DNA of 64,000 bases from Polyangiaceae bacterium (GTDB lineage Bacteria; Myxococcota_A; Polyangia; Polyangiales; Polyangiaceae): contig JAHBVY010000001.1 in the NCBI GenBank assembly GCA_019637265.1, positions 62,001 through 126,000 on the forward strand. The letters are read 5' to 3'. This document shows positions 1 to 9,118 of the stretch, piece after piece. The first letter of the stretch is position 1. Every line of letters starts with the position of its first letter. The notes under the pieces were generated by a model. It saw only the letters and a list, made by a program, of their open reading frames with translations. It ran no database searches and was not told the DNA's origin. The position numbers and the translations under genes are program-made.

Positions 1-1
1 C

Positions 2-2494
2 GCCTCGTTCGATCCGTACCCAGTGGCGAGCGCCCGCTCGCCGATGGGGGCGGCGGCCATCTTCGGGCGTTACCTCCAGACGGTGAACTTCTTTCACCGC
101 TTCGTGGACGTGCTCGAGAAGATCATGCCGGCCATCACCGAGAACAACTTCGTCTCCAGTCGGCTGCAGACGCTTATTTCCGTATGGGAAAATGCTTGCT
201 TGATCTTGCCGGCCTCGCTCCGGGTAGCGGACATCGCGCGCTGGAATCGCGCGGACGGCTCCCACAGCGACGCCTGGACGAAGGATGAGTGGTCGGGCGT
301 CGCGGATCGCCACAAGACGGCGGAGGGGTTCGATCCGACCAAGGCGAAGCTCATGAGCTCGCCGTCGCCTTACACCCTGTCAGGGGACATGAAGCTGAAG
401 GTGCGTGATGCGCCCGGTGGGGCGTGGAAGGAGCTCACGCTGTCGCCCCAGGGCACCGCGGCGAGCCCGATCTCGATCCAGTTCGCGGAGGGTTACGAGG
501 CGATTCAGGTGCCGGAGACGGAGGGCGCCGCGGTGGATCTTGCCTTGGGGGTGGCGACCTTCAGGGGCGGCCAGTGGGTCAATGTGCCTGACGGTTTCCA
601 GGTGGCGGGTGGCGTCTTCTCACGCGAGGATGGCGAGCTGTTCAGCTGGGTGCCGAAGCCGGGGGGCCCCGTGATCTCGCCGCTGGCGAGCGGTAGCCTC
701 ACCGTGGTCGTGGACGGGACGCCTCACACGGTCTCTTGGGCGGAGATTGGCGTGGTGCCGAAGGCGCAGCGCGCGGACAAGCTCAAGCAGCAGCTGGCGA
801 GGTTCGATGGCACGCAGGTGACGAGTGAGTTGCTCGGCGCCGCCTCGATGATCGAGGTGCCCGGCAGCAAGTGGCTCGGGACGGCTCACGAGCGGACGTC
901 GCGCGGCGCGGACGCGGGCACCGCCGCCTGGCTCGCGGCGCAGCTCAACACGCTGGGGCTGAACTTCGAGGCGTCCGAGGACACGGAGTCGGGCCGAACG
1001 GTCTGCTCGATCAAGCACAACGACTCTGGTGAGAGCTCTTACCTGGAGGTCCAGGGCGGGCCCACGGCGGCGTTGTTCGGCTCTGACCCGGCGAAGGACC
1101 AGGGCAAGAGCCCGAGCGCGCTCGAGAACCACAGCACGCTCGCCGCGCTCCAGGTCGAGGTATCCACCTACCCGCTCGACGTCCAGAACACGATGCGTCC
1201 GGTGATCGAGGCGTTCAAAGACGTGATGGCGGTGTACGACGCCATCAAGTCGATCGCCGACAACCTGCTCGACCTCGCTGGCTTGAAGCTCGGCCCGCCC
1301 TCATCGCTGGGCCTGTTCGGAGGCGACGGCATCACCCTGGGGACGGGCGGCCGGCTGTTCAGCGTCTCCGAGGGCATCACCCTGATCTCGGCCTCGGGCG
1401 GTGACCCAGACGAGCGGAAGTTCGCGATGGGGCCGCTGGAGAAGTGGCTCTCCAAGATCAGCGACTGGGATCCGATCAAGGAATACTGGAAGAACCGCGA
1501 CCAGGGGCACCCGTTTCAGGTCAAGAAGAAGCCAACTCATGGGAGCACGGCGGTGCGCGTGGTGAGCGGATCGGACGTCATGGTCATGGCGGCTGACGAT
1601 GTGCGCTCGCTCGCCATCGGCTGCGCCTCACTCGAAGGCAATCGCGTGGAGCTGACCGCGCACCAGGGGGGGATCCACCTGGGCGCGCGCGACTCCAACG
1701 TGCAGGTGCAGGGGAAATACTTGCTCTTCGGCTTGGAGGGGAAGGCGGCCCTCGGTAAGCAAGCGGCGACGGAGGCGATCAGGCTGGTCAGCGCCACGAA
1801 GCTCGAGCTGAAGAACAAGCAGGCCGCTCAGGTGCTGAATGATGGCGTGATCCAGATCGGCGCTCGCGGCAGCCAGGCGTTCGAGGTGGACCTGGACGCG
1901 CCGCGGCTCTACGTGAAGGTCGCGCCGGGGGGCGGTGAGGTCGGGATCGGAACGGGGGACAACAGCGGCGCCGTGGCGAGCGGCGTGCTGGTGGATCACA
2001 GCGGCGACGTGGTGGTGAATGGGAAGTCGAAGGTGACGCTGCAGAGCGGCCAAGGGGGGCTCGAGATCACGAGCAGCGGGGTCACCTTGAATGGGGAGCT
2101 GAAGGTGGGCTCAGAGCTGGTCATCAAGGGCAGCGGCGTGTTCTCACCGAAGGTGCTGGTGAAGAGCCAGGCGGCGCTCCAGACCGAGCAGATCCGGCTG
2201 AAGACCGAGTACGCCGCGCTGATGGTCAAGGCGCAGGTGCTCGCGCAAGGGCTCGTCGCGCTGGAGGCAGCGTGGGACACGGTCACCAAGACCATCGGGC
2301 CGGCGATCTTCCCGCCTGTTCGGCTGGCCATCTCCAAGCAAGCGGCGACGTTGAAGGACAAGTACCTGGAGATGCGCACGGAGCTCCAGGCGCTGGAGGA
2401 CGAGCGCGCCAACCTGATCGCCGAAGGTCAGCTTCACGATCTGGATGTGGCGGGGCTGGGCGGCTCCCCGGCGGACGATCAGGTGTTCAGCTGA
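2..2494 (+). CDS. Large spike/needle-like T6SS-associated protein (5' partial)
   Basis: The frame is open to the left edge, so the gene probably begins outside the window; the first possible start inside it is GTG at 23, which has no ribosome site. No enzyme motif is recognised. The first ~500 residues are mixed, with a hydrophobic helix-rich start. From about residue 525 to 710 there are short repeating beta strands rich in G, V and S (for example VMAADDVRSLAIGC and SKVTLQSGQGGLEITSSGV), like the beta-needle that forms the C-terminal half of VgrG (DUF2345-type). The last ~100 residues look helical. It converges on a VgrG operon and its stop is 2 bp before the methyltransferase start, so the two are probably co-transcribed. 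A T6SS role is inferred from repeats and context only. Confidence 0.6.
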   Translation, partial: ASFDPYPVASARSPMGAAAIFGRYLQTVNFFHRFVDVLEKIMPAITENNFVSSRLQTLISVWENACLILPASLRVADIARWNRADGSHSDAWTKDEWSGVADRHKTAEGFDPTKAKLMSSPSPYTLSGDMKLKVRDAPGGAWKELTLSPQGTAASPISIQFAEGYEAIQVPETEGAAVDLALGVATFRGGQWVNVPDGFQVAGGVFSREDGELFSWVPKPGGPVISPLASGSLTVVVDGTPHTVSWAEIGVVPKAQRADKLKQQLARFDGTQVTSELLGAASMIEVPGSKWLGTAHERTSRGADAGTAAWLAAQLNTLGLNFEASEDTESGRTVCSIKHNDSGESSYLEVQGGPTAALFGSDPAKDQGKSPSALENHSTLAALQVEVSTYPLDVQNTMRPVIEAFKDVMAVYDAIKSIADNLLDLAGLKLGPPSSLGLFGGDGITLGTGGRLFSVSEGITLISASGGDPDERKFAMGPLEKWLSKISDWDPIKEYWKNRDQGHPFQVKKKPTHGSTAVRVVSGSDVMVMAADDVRSLAIGCASLEGNRVELTAHQGGIHLGARDSNVQVQGKYLLFGLEGKAALGKQAATEAIRLVSATKLELKNKQAAQVLNDGVIQIGARGSQAFEVDLDAPRLYVKVAPGGGEVGIGTGDNSGAVASGVLVDHSGDVVVNGKSKVTLQSGQGGLEITSSGVTLNGELKVGSELVIKGSGVFSPKVLVKSQAALQTEQIRLKTEYAALMVKAQVLAQGLVALEAAWDTVTKTIGPAIFPPVRLAISKQAATLKDKYLEMRTELQALEDERANLIAEGQLHDLDVAGLGGSPADDQVFS

Positions 2495-2496
2495 CG

Positions 2497-4029
2497 ATGG
2501 AGGCTCCCCGCTACCCGAGCCACGCGGTGAGCTTCGCGCACCCCGCGCGGCTCGCGGCCCAAGCGATGCAGCGCGGGCTCCGTGACTCGTTCGACGAGTC
2601 CTTTCATTACCTGGAGCTGGGCTGCGGCGCGGGGGGGAACCTGCTGCCGCTCGCGGCGCGCTTCCCTGAAGCGCGCTTCACGGGGATCGACAGCTCTGCT
2701 GACTCCATCGCGGTAGCCGAAGCCGCGCGCTCGACGCTCGGCCTCTCGAACCTCACGCTGATCGTCGAGGACATCCGCCGCTTGGAGGAGGCTTCGCCTC
2801 ACGACTACGTGGTAGCCCACGGCGTGTACTCCTGGGTCGAGCCCGCGACGCAGGAGGCCTTGCTCCGCTCGGTGAAGCGCGCCCTGGCGCCGCGAGGGGT
2901 GGCGCTCGTGAGCTACAACACGCTCCCGGGCTGGGGCGTGCGCGGGATGGTGCGCGACGTGATGCGCCGCGCGGCAGCGGGCGAACAAGCGCCGCGCGCG
3001 AAGCTCAAGGCGGCGCGCCTGATGCTCACGCGCCTCCTGCGTCAGAGCGCTGAAGATCACCCCTACGCCGCGCTGCTCCGCGCCGAGCTCTCGCTGGTGC
3101 TCGGTAAACGAGACGGCTACCTCCTGAGCGAGTACCTCGGGGAGCACAACGAGGCGCTCTACGTCGCCGACTTCCTCGAACGCGCCGCCGCGGCTGGGCT
3201 CGGCTTCTTGGCGGAGGGTGCTCCCGCTACCGCTGACGGCCTGCTCGAGCTCGGGCTCGAACAGGACGCCGCCGAGCGGCCCCTCGGGGAGCGCCTGACC
3301 GAGCTCGACCTGCTCTCCTATCGGCAGTTCCGCGCCACCTCGCTGTGCCACGCGGAGGCGCGACCGAGTCCCCTCTCGCAGGAGCCGCTCCGCGAGCGCG
3401 GCTACCTGAGCGCGCAGCTCACGCCGATGTCGCGCGAGCCGCTGCTCGCCGAGGGCGAGGAGCTCTCTTTCCGTGCGGATACGGGCGCGGTGCTCGCCTC
3501 GACCAGCGCGCTCCACAAGGCCTCGCTCTGGTGCTTGGCGCGCGCCTACCCGGAGGGGATGCGCGCCGCCGAGCTGGTATCGAGCGCGCTTCAAGAGCTG
3601 AGGGAGCGCGGCTTGGGGGAGCAGGTACAGATTGCCCCCGAGGCGCTCGAGCGGCTGCTCGACGACTTGCTCGAGCTGGTGCGGCGGCGTCAGCTCGAGC
3701 TGCTGCCGTGGTCGCCGAAGGTGGCGCGCCGCCTCGGTGAGGGCTCGTCGCCCGCGGCGCTGACCCGGCTCGAGGCGGCGGGGGGCGTGGTGACGTCGGC
3801 GCGCCACCACGCGGTGGAGCTCTCCCCGCTGCACGCGGAGCTGCTGCAGTTGGTCGGGAGCGCCCCGGCGCATCAGGTGATGGACACGCTGCGTGACTTG
3901 GCGCGCGCGGGGGAGCTCCGGTTAGGCGACGACGAGCGCGCGGCGCTCGAGAGCCCGGAGGCGCTCGCGGAGCTCGTCGGCGCGCAGCTCCGGGCGAGCC
4001 TCGGCTTGGGCTTGTTCCCGGCCTCGTGA
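2497..4029 (+). CDS. SAM-dependent methyltransferase with methyltransferase regulatory domain
   Basis: A 510-aa class I methyltransferase. Motif I (LELGCGAGGN, residues 39-48) binds S-adenosylmethionine and is followed by an acidic motif II (GIDSS). The N-terminal half is the methyltransferase fold; the middle region resembles the predicted methyltransferase regulatory domain (MethyTransf_Reg), and the rest is Leu/Arg-rich and helical. The start is ATG 2497, 2 bp after the upstream stop, because homologues begin with a short YPxxxxSHxHP-like segment just before motif I, as here. The substrate is unknown. Coupling to the needle-like gene suggests it modifies a component or cargo of the T6SS island, but this is inference. 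Confidence 0.75.
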   Translation: MEAPRYPSHAVSFAHPARLAAQAMQRGLRDSFDESFHYLELGCGAGGNLLPLAARFPEARFTGIDSSADSIAVAEAARSTLGLSNLTLIVEDIRRLEEASPHDYVVAHGVYSWVEPATQEALLRSVKRALAPRGVALVSYNTLPGWGVRGMVRDVMRRAAAGEQAPRAKLKAARLMLTRLLRQSAEDHPYAALLRAELSLVLGKRDGYLLSEYLGEHNEALYVADFLERAAAAGLGFLAEGAPATADGLLELGLEQDAAERPLGERLTELDLLSYRQFRATSLCHAEARPSPLSQEPLRERGYLSAQLTPMSREPLLAEGEELSFRADTGAVLASTSALHKASLWCLARAYPEGMRAAELVSSALQELRERGLGEQVQIAPEALERLLDDLLELVRRRQLELLPWSPKVARRLGEGSSPAALTRLEAAGGVVTSARHHAVELSPLHAELLQLVGSAPAHQVMDTLRDLARAGELRLGDDERAALESPEALAELVGAQLRASLGLGLFPAS

Positions 4030-4061
4030 GCGACGAAGCGCCGCCGCTCAGCCGCTGCCGC

Positions 4062-5537
4062 TCAGGCGTCGTCGTCCATCTCGATCTCGATGCCGCTGAA
4101 CGACTTGAGCAGGTTGCGCCGGCGGTTCTGACGCTCACCGCGCACCGGTGAGGGGGTGATGGGGTTGGGGACGGCGCCGACGATCAGGGGGCGATCGGGA
4201 TCACCGTTGACGAAGGCGACCGCCACCTCCGTGCCCGGCTTCAGCGGGAAGTGCATGCCGTAGTCTGGGCCAGCGGTTGGCTGCAGCATGCGGATGGGAC
4301 GCGTCTGCCGCGCCGCGCCAGGGCCGGCGTCGAAGAGCAGCGCCACCTGGTAGCGCCCCTCCTCGTCGATCAGTGGATCGTCAGCCTGGGGTCCTATCAC
4401 GACGCCAGTCACGACGCCCGCCACGCGCGGCTTGGGCGTGGCGATGGGCGCGCGGTAGCTGACCCCCGCCGGCAGCGCCGAGAAGTGGTTGCTGTAGCCC
4501 GCGGTGCTGGCCTCGTGGCTGACCCCCGTCACGAGCAGCTTGCGATCGCCGTCGTCGGGGTGCGTCAGCTCCACGCTGCCGCCGGCGCGGAGCACGGGGG
4601 TGTTGCTCTCACCCCGGTGGGTGTGCTGGGTGGCGAGCAGCGCCTCGGCGCGCCGCGTCGCGAACAGGCGGCCTTCCTCGGGCGTTTTGTAGTGGAGGCC
4701 GTACTCCACCTGAATGCCCTCCGGCGGGTCCGTCACGGGGACGGTGGTGTTCAAGGGGAGCGAGGGGAGGCGGTAGTTGTAGTCGTGAACCACCACCACG
4801 CCGGTCACGGCGCGCCGCTTCTCTCCGAAGGCCAGGATCGCCAAGCGCTTCGCGCTGCTCTGGTCGCTGACTAGTTGGAAGGGGACCTGGGTCGTACCCT
4901 GGCTCGCCGGGTTCTGCGGTGAGCCTGGCTTGGGCTCTTGGTCCTGTGGGCTGGTGGCGACGTCCCGTACTGATTGGACGTCGTCGCAGAACACCATGAC
5001 GTCCCGCTGCCCGTGCTCGAAGAAGAAGTAGACACCCCAGTGCTCACACAGGCGGGAGATGAACGCGAGGTCGTCCTCCTGATACTGGAGCACGAACTCG
5101 CGGGAGGGGTAGGCGGTGGAGAGGCGCAGCTCGTAGTCGTGCTCATCGACGAAGCCAGAGCGGTCGAGCACCGCCCGCAAGATCTCATCGAGGGTGCCAG
5201 TGTAGGTCTCGGTGCGGCGGTGCATCGCGAGCCGCGCGGCGCGCGGCGCGAACTGGACGCTCGCGGTGGGGACGGAGCGCTCCTTCTCCAAGTAGGACTC
5301 GGCCACGATCAGGCGGCCGTGCATGACTCGTAAGAGCTCCGTACCACGCAGGAACAGCACCGCAGCGCGCGCGTCGGGGTCGACCAACGCCGCGAGATCG
5401 AGGCCCGCCTCCGCCGCGAAGGTGAGCTTGAACGCGCTCAGCTGCGAGACGTGCTCCTCACCGCTGAGGGTCAATAGGTCAACCGGCGCGCTCAGCGCGG
5501 AGGAGTAGAGCCGGACTCGGAGGTTGTCGTCGTTCAT
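4062..5537 (-). CDS. vgrG: Type VI secretion spike protein VgrG, short form
   Basis: A 491-aa VgrG, the trimeric spike at the head of the T6SS tube. The gp27-like part starts at MNDDNLRVRLYSS and runs through the typical LSAFKLTF and EDDLAFISRLCEHWGVYFFFEH motifs; the gp5-like OB domain follows (YQVALLFD, FPLKPGTEVAVAFVNGDPDRPLIVG). The protein ends at SGIEIEMDDDA, where other VgrGs enter the long beta-needle, so the needle is missing. The start is ATG 5537 with GAAGGAG seven bases upstream; a longer in-frame extension has no such site. It is the last gene of the minus-strand operon, 14 bp after the DUF2169 protein. Confidence 0.93.
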   Translation of the reverse strand: MNDDNLRVRLYSSALSAPVDLLTLSGEEHVSQLSAFKLTFAAEAGLDLAALVDPDARAAVLFLRGTELLRVMHGRLIVAESYLEKERSVPTASVQFAPRAARLAMHRRTETYTGTLDEILRAVLDRSGFVDEHDYELRLSTAYPSREFVLQYQEDDLAFISRLCEHWGVYFFFEHGQRDVMVFCDDVQSVRDVATSPQDQEPKPGSPQNPASQGTTQVPFQLVSDQSSAKRLAILAFGEKRRAVTGVVVVHDYNYRLPSLPLNTTVPVTDPPEGIQVEYGLHYKTPEEGRLFATRRAEALLATQHTHRGESNTPVLRAGGSVELTHPDDGDRKLLVTGVSHEASTAGYSNHFSALPAGVSYRAPIATPKPRVAGVVTGVVIGPQADDPLIDEEGRYQVALLFDAGPGAARQTRPIRMLQPTAGPDYGMHFPLKPGTEVAVAFVNGDPDRPLIVGAVPNPITPSPVRGERQNRRRNLLKSFSGIEIEMDDDA

Positions 5538-5551
5538 GGGCGCTCCTTCGG

Positions 5552-7678
5552 TTAGCGAGCTTTGAGGAGGGGGTGGCAGAGCTTGGTGGCGGTGAGATCG
5601 GCCTGCTCGAGGCGCGCTTCCTCGAGCTTGGCGCCGAGCGTCTCGGCGCCGTAGAGGCTCGCGCCGCGTAGATCGGCACCCGTCAGATCCGCGCGCTCGA
5701 GGTTCGCCTCCATCAAGCTCGCGCCCAGGAGCGAGGCGCCGCGGAGGCTCGCGTGCCGGAGCCGGGCGCGCGGTAGGCGCGCGCGGGCGAGGTTGGCTTG
5801 GTCGAGGCGGGCGTGGTTCAGCACGGCGTCGTCGAGGCGCGTTCCCGAGAGGCTCGCGCGGCTGAGGGAGGCCTCGAGGAAGCTCGCGCCCTCGGCGCGC
5901 GCCGTGGCGATGGAGGCGTCGTCGAGGCGCGCCTCGTCGGCGCGCAGGCGCGTGAGGTCCGCGCCATCGAGGCACGCGCCCGACAGCTCCGCCTCGTAAG
6001 CCATGGCGTCCGTCAGGTCAGCGCCCTTGAAGCTGGCCTGGCGTAGGCTCGCCGCGTACAGGCTCGCGCCGCGCAGATCCGCGCGGTCGAAGCTCGCGTG
6101 GTCGAGGCGCGCGTCGCTCAGGTCGGCGCCAGCCAGCGTCGCCTCATCGAAGCGCGCCGCGCCGCTCGCCTCGGAGAGCGTCGCGTGCGCGAGGTTCGCG
6201 CCGGTGAGGTCGGCGCCCGCGAGCTTCGCCTCCGCCAGGTTGGCGCCGTCGGCGTGAGCGCCGCGTAGGTCCGCGCCCTCGAGCCGGGCCGCGAGCAGCA
6301 CCGCCCCGCTCAGTCGCGCGCCTTCGAGCAGGGCGCTCGAGAGGTTGGCCTGGCTGAGTCGGGCGGCGCTCAAATCGCGGCCACGCAGGTCGAGGCCGTG
6401 CAGATCACAACCGGATAGCTCGGCGCAGACGAGGGGCTCGCCCGACTGGATGAGCGCCTCCACCGCGGCGCGATCGCGGGTGGGGGCCACGGGGGCCCGG
6501 CTCGGCTTCGCGTCTTGCAGCGGGATCCGCTTGGCCGCCTGCTTGGCTTGCTCGCGGCGCGCCTGCTCGGTGCTCGGATCGCGGAGCCCGAAGCGCAGCT
6601 GCGGCAGCGCGCCCACTTCGGGCTCGAGGTGGGCGAGCTTGCTCACGAAGCGCTCGCGGCAGTCGGTCACCGACGCGGGCTGGGCGAGATCGTCCAGGGT
6701 GACGTAGACCGTGGCGAGCTCGGGCGCGAGCTCCTGGCTCACCTGGATGGAGCCACGGAACACCAGGTGCACCAGCAGCTCATCCGGCTCGAAGGCGACG
6801 GTGTCCAGCGTCAGCTTCACCTCCGTGAAGCGGAGCCCATGAGCCTCGGTCGTCTGCGCGAAGGCGCGCGCGACGAGCCCGGGCAGCTTGCCCTCGAGGC
6901 GTGGATGGCTCGGGTGCATGCCGGTGAGCGCGAAGCGCTCATCGCCGCGCACGGCGGCCAGCTGCTGCGCGGCGGGCGCCGCGTTGAAGTAGGCGTAGTC
7001 GAAATCCTCAGGGAAATACGGCCAGTGACGCTTCAGCCAGGCGTCCCCGTAGCTGCCGAGCAGCTTCGCGCGGGGGGCCCAGGTGCTGGCGATGGGGGCA
7101 GGGCACCAGGGCGCGGGCCGGTCGCTCGGGTCGCGGATCAGGGTGGCCGGATCTTCCAGGCTCGGCAGCAGGCGCGCGCCAGGGCCGAAGCCGCGCCCCA
7201 CGGGGTTGGGTGCGTAGCCCTGACCACCGAACGCGCGCTCGTAGCGCAGCGGGACGGGCGCTCGCATCGGCTGCGGGAGCGTGATGCCGACGCCGTCCCA
7301 GCGCCGCTCGCCGATCACTGCTCCGCTCCGCTGGAGCGCCCCGAAGCTCAGGCCGAGCGGCGACGTGGTGGCGCCAGGCTCTGGGTGAGCGTGGCCCGAG
7401 ACCCACACGTCGGCGCGCAGCTTGAGCGGCGCGAGGTCGCCACCCGAGCGGAGGCTCGCCGTGGTGAGGCCGTCCCAGTGGGCCTCACCGCTGAGCAGCG
7501 CGCTCTCGTCGAGCGGCGTCGCGACGCGCCCGGGGCGAAGCTCCAGGCTCAGCTTGGCGACCACCACGAGGGAGTCCTCGCCAGGGCGGAAGCGCCACGG
7601 GAAGGTCGCCACCGACAGCGCCGAGTCGGTGATGGCGGGGACGCGCTCGCGGGGTCGCTTCGGCAGCGGGAGGAACAT
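5552..7678 (-). CDS. DUF2169 domain protein fused to pentapeptide repeats
   Basis: A 708-aa protein. Residues 1 to about 330 match the DUF2169 pattern found beside vgrG genes (ALSVATFPWRF near the start, GERRWDGV, RYERAFGGQGYAPNPVGRGF, FNAAPAAQQ, GMHP). A charged linker is followed, from about residue 415 to the end, by some 50 pentapeptide repeats of the A(D/N)LXX type, predicted to fold as a right-handed quadrilateral beta-helix. DUF2169 proteins have been implicated as adaptors that load effectors on VgrG/PAAR tips, so a cargo adaptor or a cargo with a helical shaft is plausible. It lies between the PAAR-like and VgrG genes on the same strand. Confidence 0.85.
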   Translation of the reverse strand: MFLPLPKRPRERVPAITDSALSVATFPWRFRPGEDSLVVVAKLSLELRPGRVATPLDESALLSGEAHWDGLTTASLRSGGDLAPLKLRADVWVSGHAHPEPGATTSPLGLSFGALQRSGAVIGERRWDGVGITLPQPMRAPVPLRYERAFGGQGYAPNPVGRGFGPGARLLPSLEDPATLIRDPSDRPAPWCPAPIASTWAPRAKLLGSYGDAWLKRHWPYFPEDFDYAYFNAAPAAQQLAAVRGDERFALTGMHPSHPRLEGKLPGLVARAFAQTTEAHGLRFTEVKLTLDTVAFEPDELLVHLVFRGSIQVSQELAPELATVYVTLDDLAQPASVTDCRERFVSKLAHLEPEVGALPQLRFGLRDPSTEQARREQAKQAAKRIPLQDAKPSRAPVAPTRDRAAVEALIQSGEPLVCAELSGCDLHGLDLRGRDLSAARLSQANLSSALLEGARLSGAVLLAARLEGADLRGAHADGANLAEAKLAGADLTGANLAHATLSEASGAARFDEATLAGADLSDARLDHASFDRADLRGASLYAASLRQASFKGADLTDAMAYEAELSGACLDGADLTRLRADEARLDDASIATARAEGASFLEASLSRASLSGTRLDDAVLNHARLDQANLARARLPRARLRHASLRGASLLGASLMEANLERADLTGADLRGASLYGAETLGAKLEEARLEQADLTATKLCHPLLKAR

Positions 7679-7763
7679 GGTGAGCTGGGTGCGAGCGCGG
7701 CGTGGCGGGTGGTGGCGAGTGCGACGGGACGGCGCGGTGAGTGGTGTGACCAGCAGCCGAAGC

Positions 7764-8168
7764 TCAGGGAGCGACGATCACCTTCGCCTGGCTGGGCGCG
7801 ATCTGCATCCCCCCGGGCGCGTTGGCGTTCGAGCCATTGTGGGCGGTGGGGGCGAGCAGGTGCGCGACGCCCTTGCCCTCCACCAGCACCTTCGAGCTGC
7901 CGACCTTGAACACGACCTTGTCCGCCGTGGTGCCCGACACCACGCCGCCCGCCGAGCCCGCTTCGTCCCCCTGGCTGCTCGGGATCTCCGACGTCTCGAG
8001 CACCACCTCTTTGTTCTCGATCAGGACCTTGCTGGAGACCTTGCTCGCGTTGGCGAGCATCGCGGTGTTGGGGAACGGCGTGGGGACGGTGCCGCTCGGC
8101 GACGGCACCTTGCACACGTCGGGCACTCCGAGGCAGGTGCCGCCGGCTTTGGTCGATGCTGGGAACAT
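7764..8168 (-). CDS. PAAR-like tip protein (DUF4150)
   Basis: A 134-aa protein with the features of the DUF4150/Tox-PAAR-like family: an early GTCLGVPDVCKVPSPSGTVPTPFPN segment in two parts, a central SSKVLIENKEVV hairpin, a GVVSGTTADKVVF segment and a second SSKVLVEGKGVAHL hairpin ending in HNGSNANAPGG. The fold caps the VgrG spike. There is no C-terminal toxin extension. The start at 8168 is preceded by GAGGAGGAG, which overlaps the stop of the DUF6484 gene, so translation is probably coupled. Confidence 0.88.
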   Translation of the reverse strand: MFPASTKAGGTCLGVPDVCKVPSPSGTVPTPFPNTAMLANASKVSSKVLIENKEVVLETSEIPSSQGDEAGSAGGVVSGTTADKVVFKVGSSKVLVEGKGVAHLLAPTAHNGSNANAPGGMQIAPSQAKVIVAP

Positions 8169-8178
8169 GCTCTCCTCC

Positions 8179-9117
8179 TCAGCCGAGCAGCACGCGCTTG
8201 CCGTCGACGCGGGTGTCTTCCTCCGAGCGGATGCTGGTGCGCCGCGCGAACAGCTCCAGCGTGCTCTTGACCAGCAGCCGCGCGCGCGCCGCGCGGGTCT
8301 CGAGCAGCCGCTCGACCTCCACGTAGGCCTCCTCCGCGCGGCTCATCACGCGCTCCGCGCTCAGCCTGAGCGAGCCGGCGGCCAGCTCCGCTTCACCCGC
8401 GGTGAGCTCGAGGCGCTCGGCGCTCGCGCGCGTCGTGGTGGCGTCGAGCTCGATCGTCTCCGCCGCGAAGCGCAGGGTGCCGCCCGGCGCGCGCAGGCTG
8501 AGATCCCCAGCGCTCACCAGCTCGAGCTCTCGTGTATCCGTATGGAAACGAATCAGCAGCTCACCTCGATCGTTCCGGAGCTCGAGGGCGCTCCCGCAGA
8601 GCTCCGCGCGGTCCCCGCTCGGCGTCTCCAGGCGCGTGGGCCTGGCGTCGGCCGGCTCGCCTCCGGTGAGGATGCCTGACTGCATCGCGCTCCCGCTCGA
8701 TGACAGCGCGCCTGACGGTGTTTCCTCTGTGGTGCTCGTCTGCTCCCCTGCGGCGCTCGCTGGAGCGCCGAGCGAGAGCGCGCTCGGGTGCAGCACGCCG
8801 ATGACGTAGGCGCGCTCGCGGGGCGCGTCCGTGCGCTGCACGAGCACACGGTCCCCCACGTGAGGGCGGTAGCCCATCATCGCGACGCGCGCCGTGAGTG
8901 AGCCTTGCTCTGGGCGCTGCGAGTGAGCAGGGCGCTCTGAGTGAACAGGGCGCTGTGAATGAGCAGGGCGCTGTGAATGAGCTGGGCGCTCTGGGTAAAC
9001 AGGGCGCACACGGACGAGCTCGCCCTCGATGGCAGTGACCAGCGCCTCGCAGCAGCTCGCCACGTCACCAGCCGAGCGCGCTCGGGTGAGGGGATCTTGG
9101 ACCCTTGGGTCGGACAT
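8179..9117 (-). CDS. DUF6484 domain protein with Ser/His/Pro hexapeptide repeat
   Basis: A 312-aa protein. The start is ATG 9117 because GAGGAG lies nine bases upstream; the frame stays open for 27 more codons without such a site. Residues ~35-65 are a tandem hexapeptide of the type RPAHSQ. After it comes a small domain (RVAMMGYRPHVGDRVLVQRTDAP, then YVIGVL) that resembles the DUF6484 family of T6SS-neighbourhood proteins. The C-terminal half has regular strands (LRAPGGTLRFAAETIELDATTTRASAERLELTAG, given here as separate repeats of about 10 residues) that resemble a needle-like beta stack. It could extend or decorate the spike; its function is not established. Confidence 0.75.
   Translation of the reverse strand: MSDPRVQDPLTRARSAGDVASCCEALVTAIEGELVRVRPVYPERPAHSQRPAHSQRPVHSERPAHSQRPEQGSLTARVAMMGYRPHVGDRVLVQRTDAPRERAYVIGVLHPSALSLGAPASAAGEQTSTTEETPSGALSSSGSAMQSGILTGGEPADARPTRLETPSGDRAELCGSALELRNDRGELLIRFHTDTRELELVSAGDLSLRAPGGTLRFAAETIELDATTTRASAERLELTAGEAELAAGSLRLSAERVMSRAEEAYVEVERLLETRAARARLLVKSTLELFARRTSIRSEEDTRVDGKRVLLG
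8903..9010 (-). repeat. 18-bp tandem repeat (about 6 copies) inside the DUF6484 gene
   Basis: Near-identical 18-bp units start at 8921, 8939, 8957, 8975 and 8993 (plus-strand form gagtgagcagggcgctct), with a degenerate copy before them. Each unit adds six residues (RPAHSQ-like), so length changes would keep the frame. Confidence 0.9.
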
Positions 9118-9118
9118 C

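Noticed and set aside
4062-5975. VgrG start 146 codons further upstream
   Set aside because: The extra segment is Arg/Pro-rich, overlaps the pentapeptide coding sequence of the next gene and lacks a ribosome site, while ATG 5537 has GAAGGAG.
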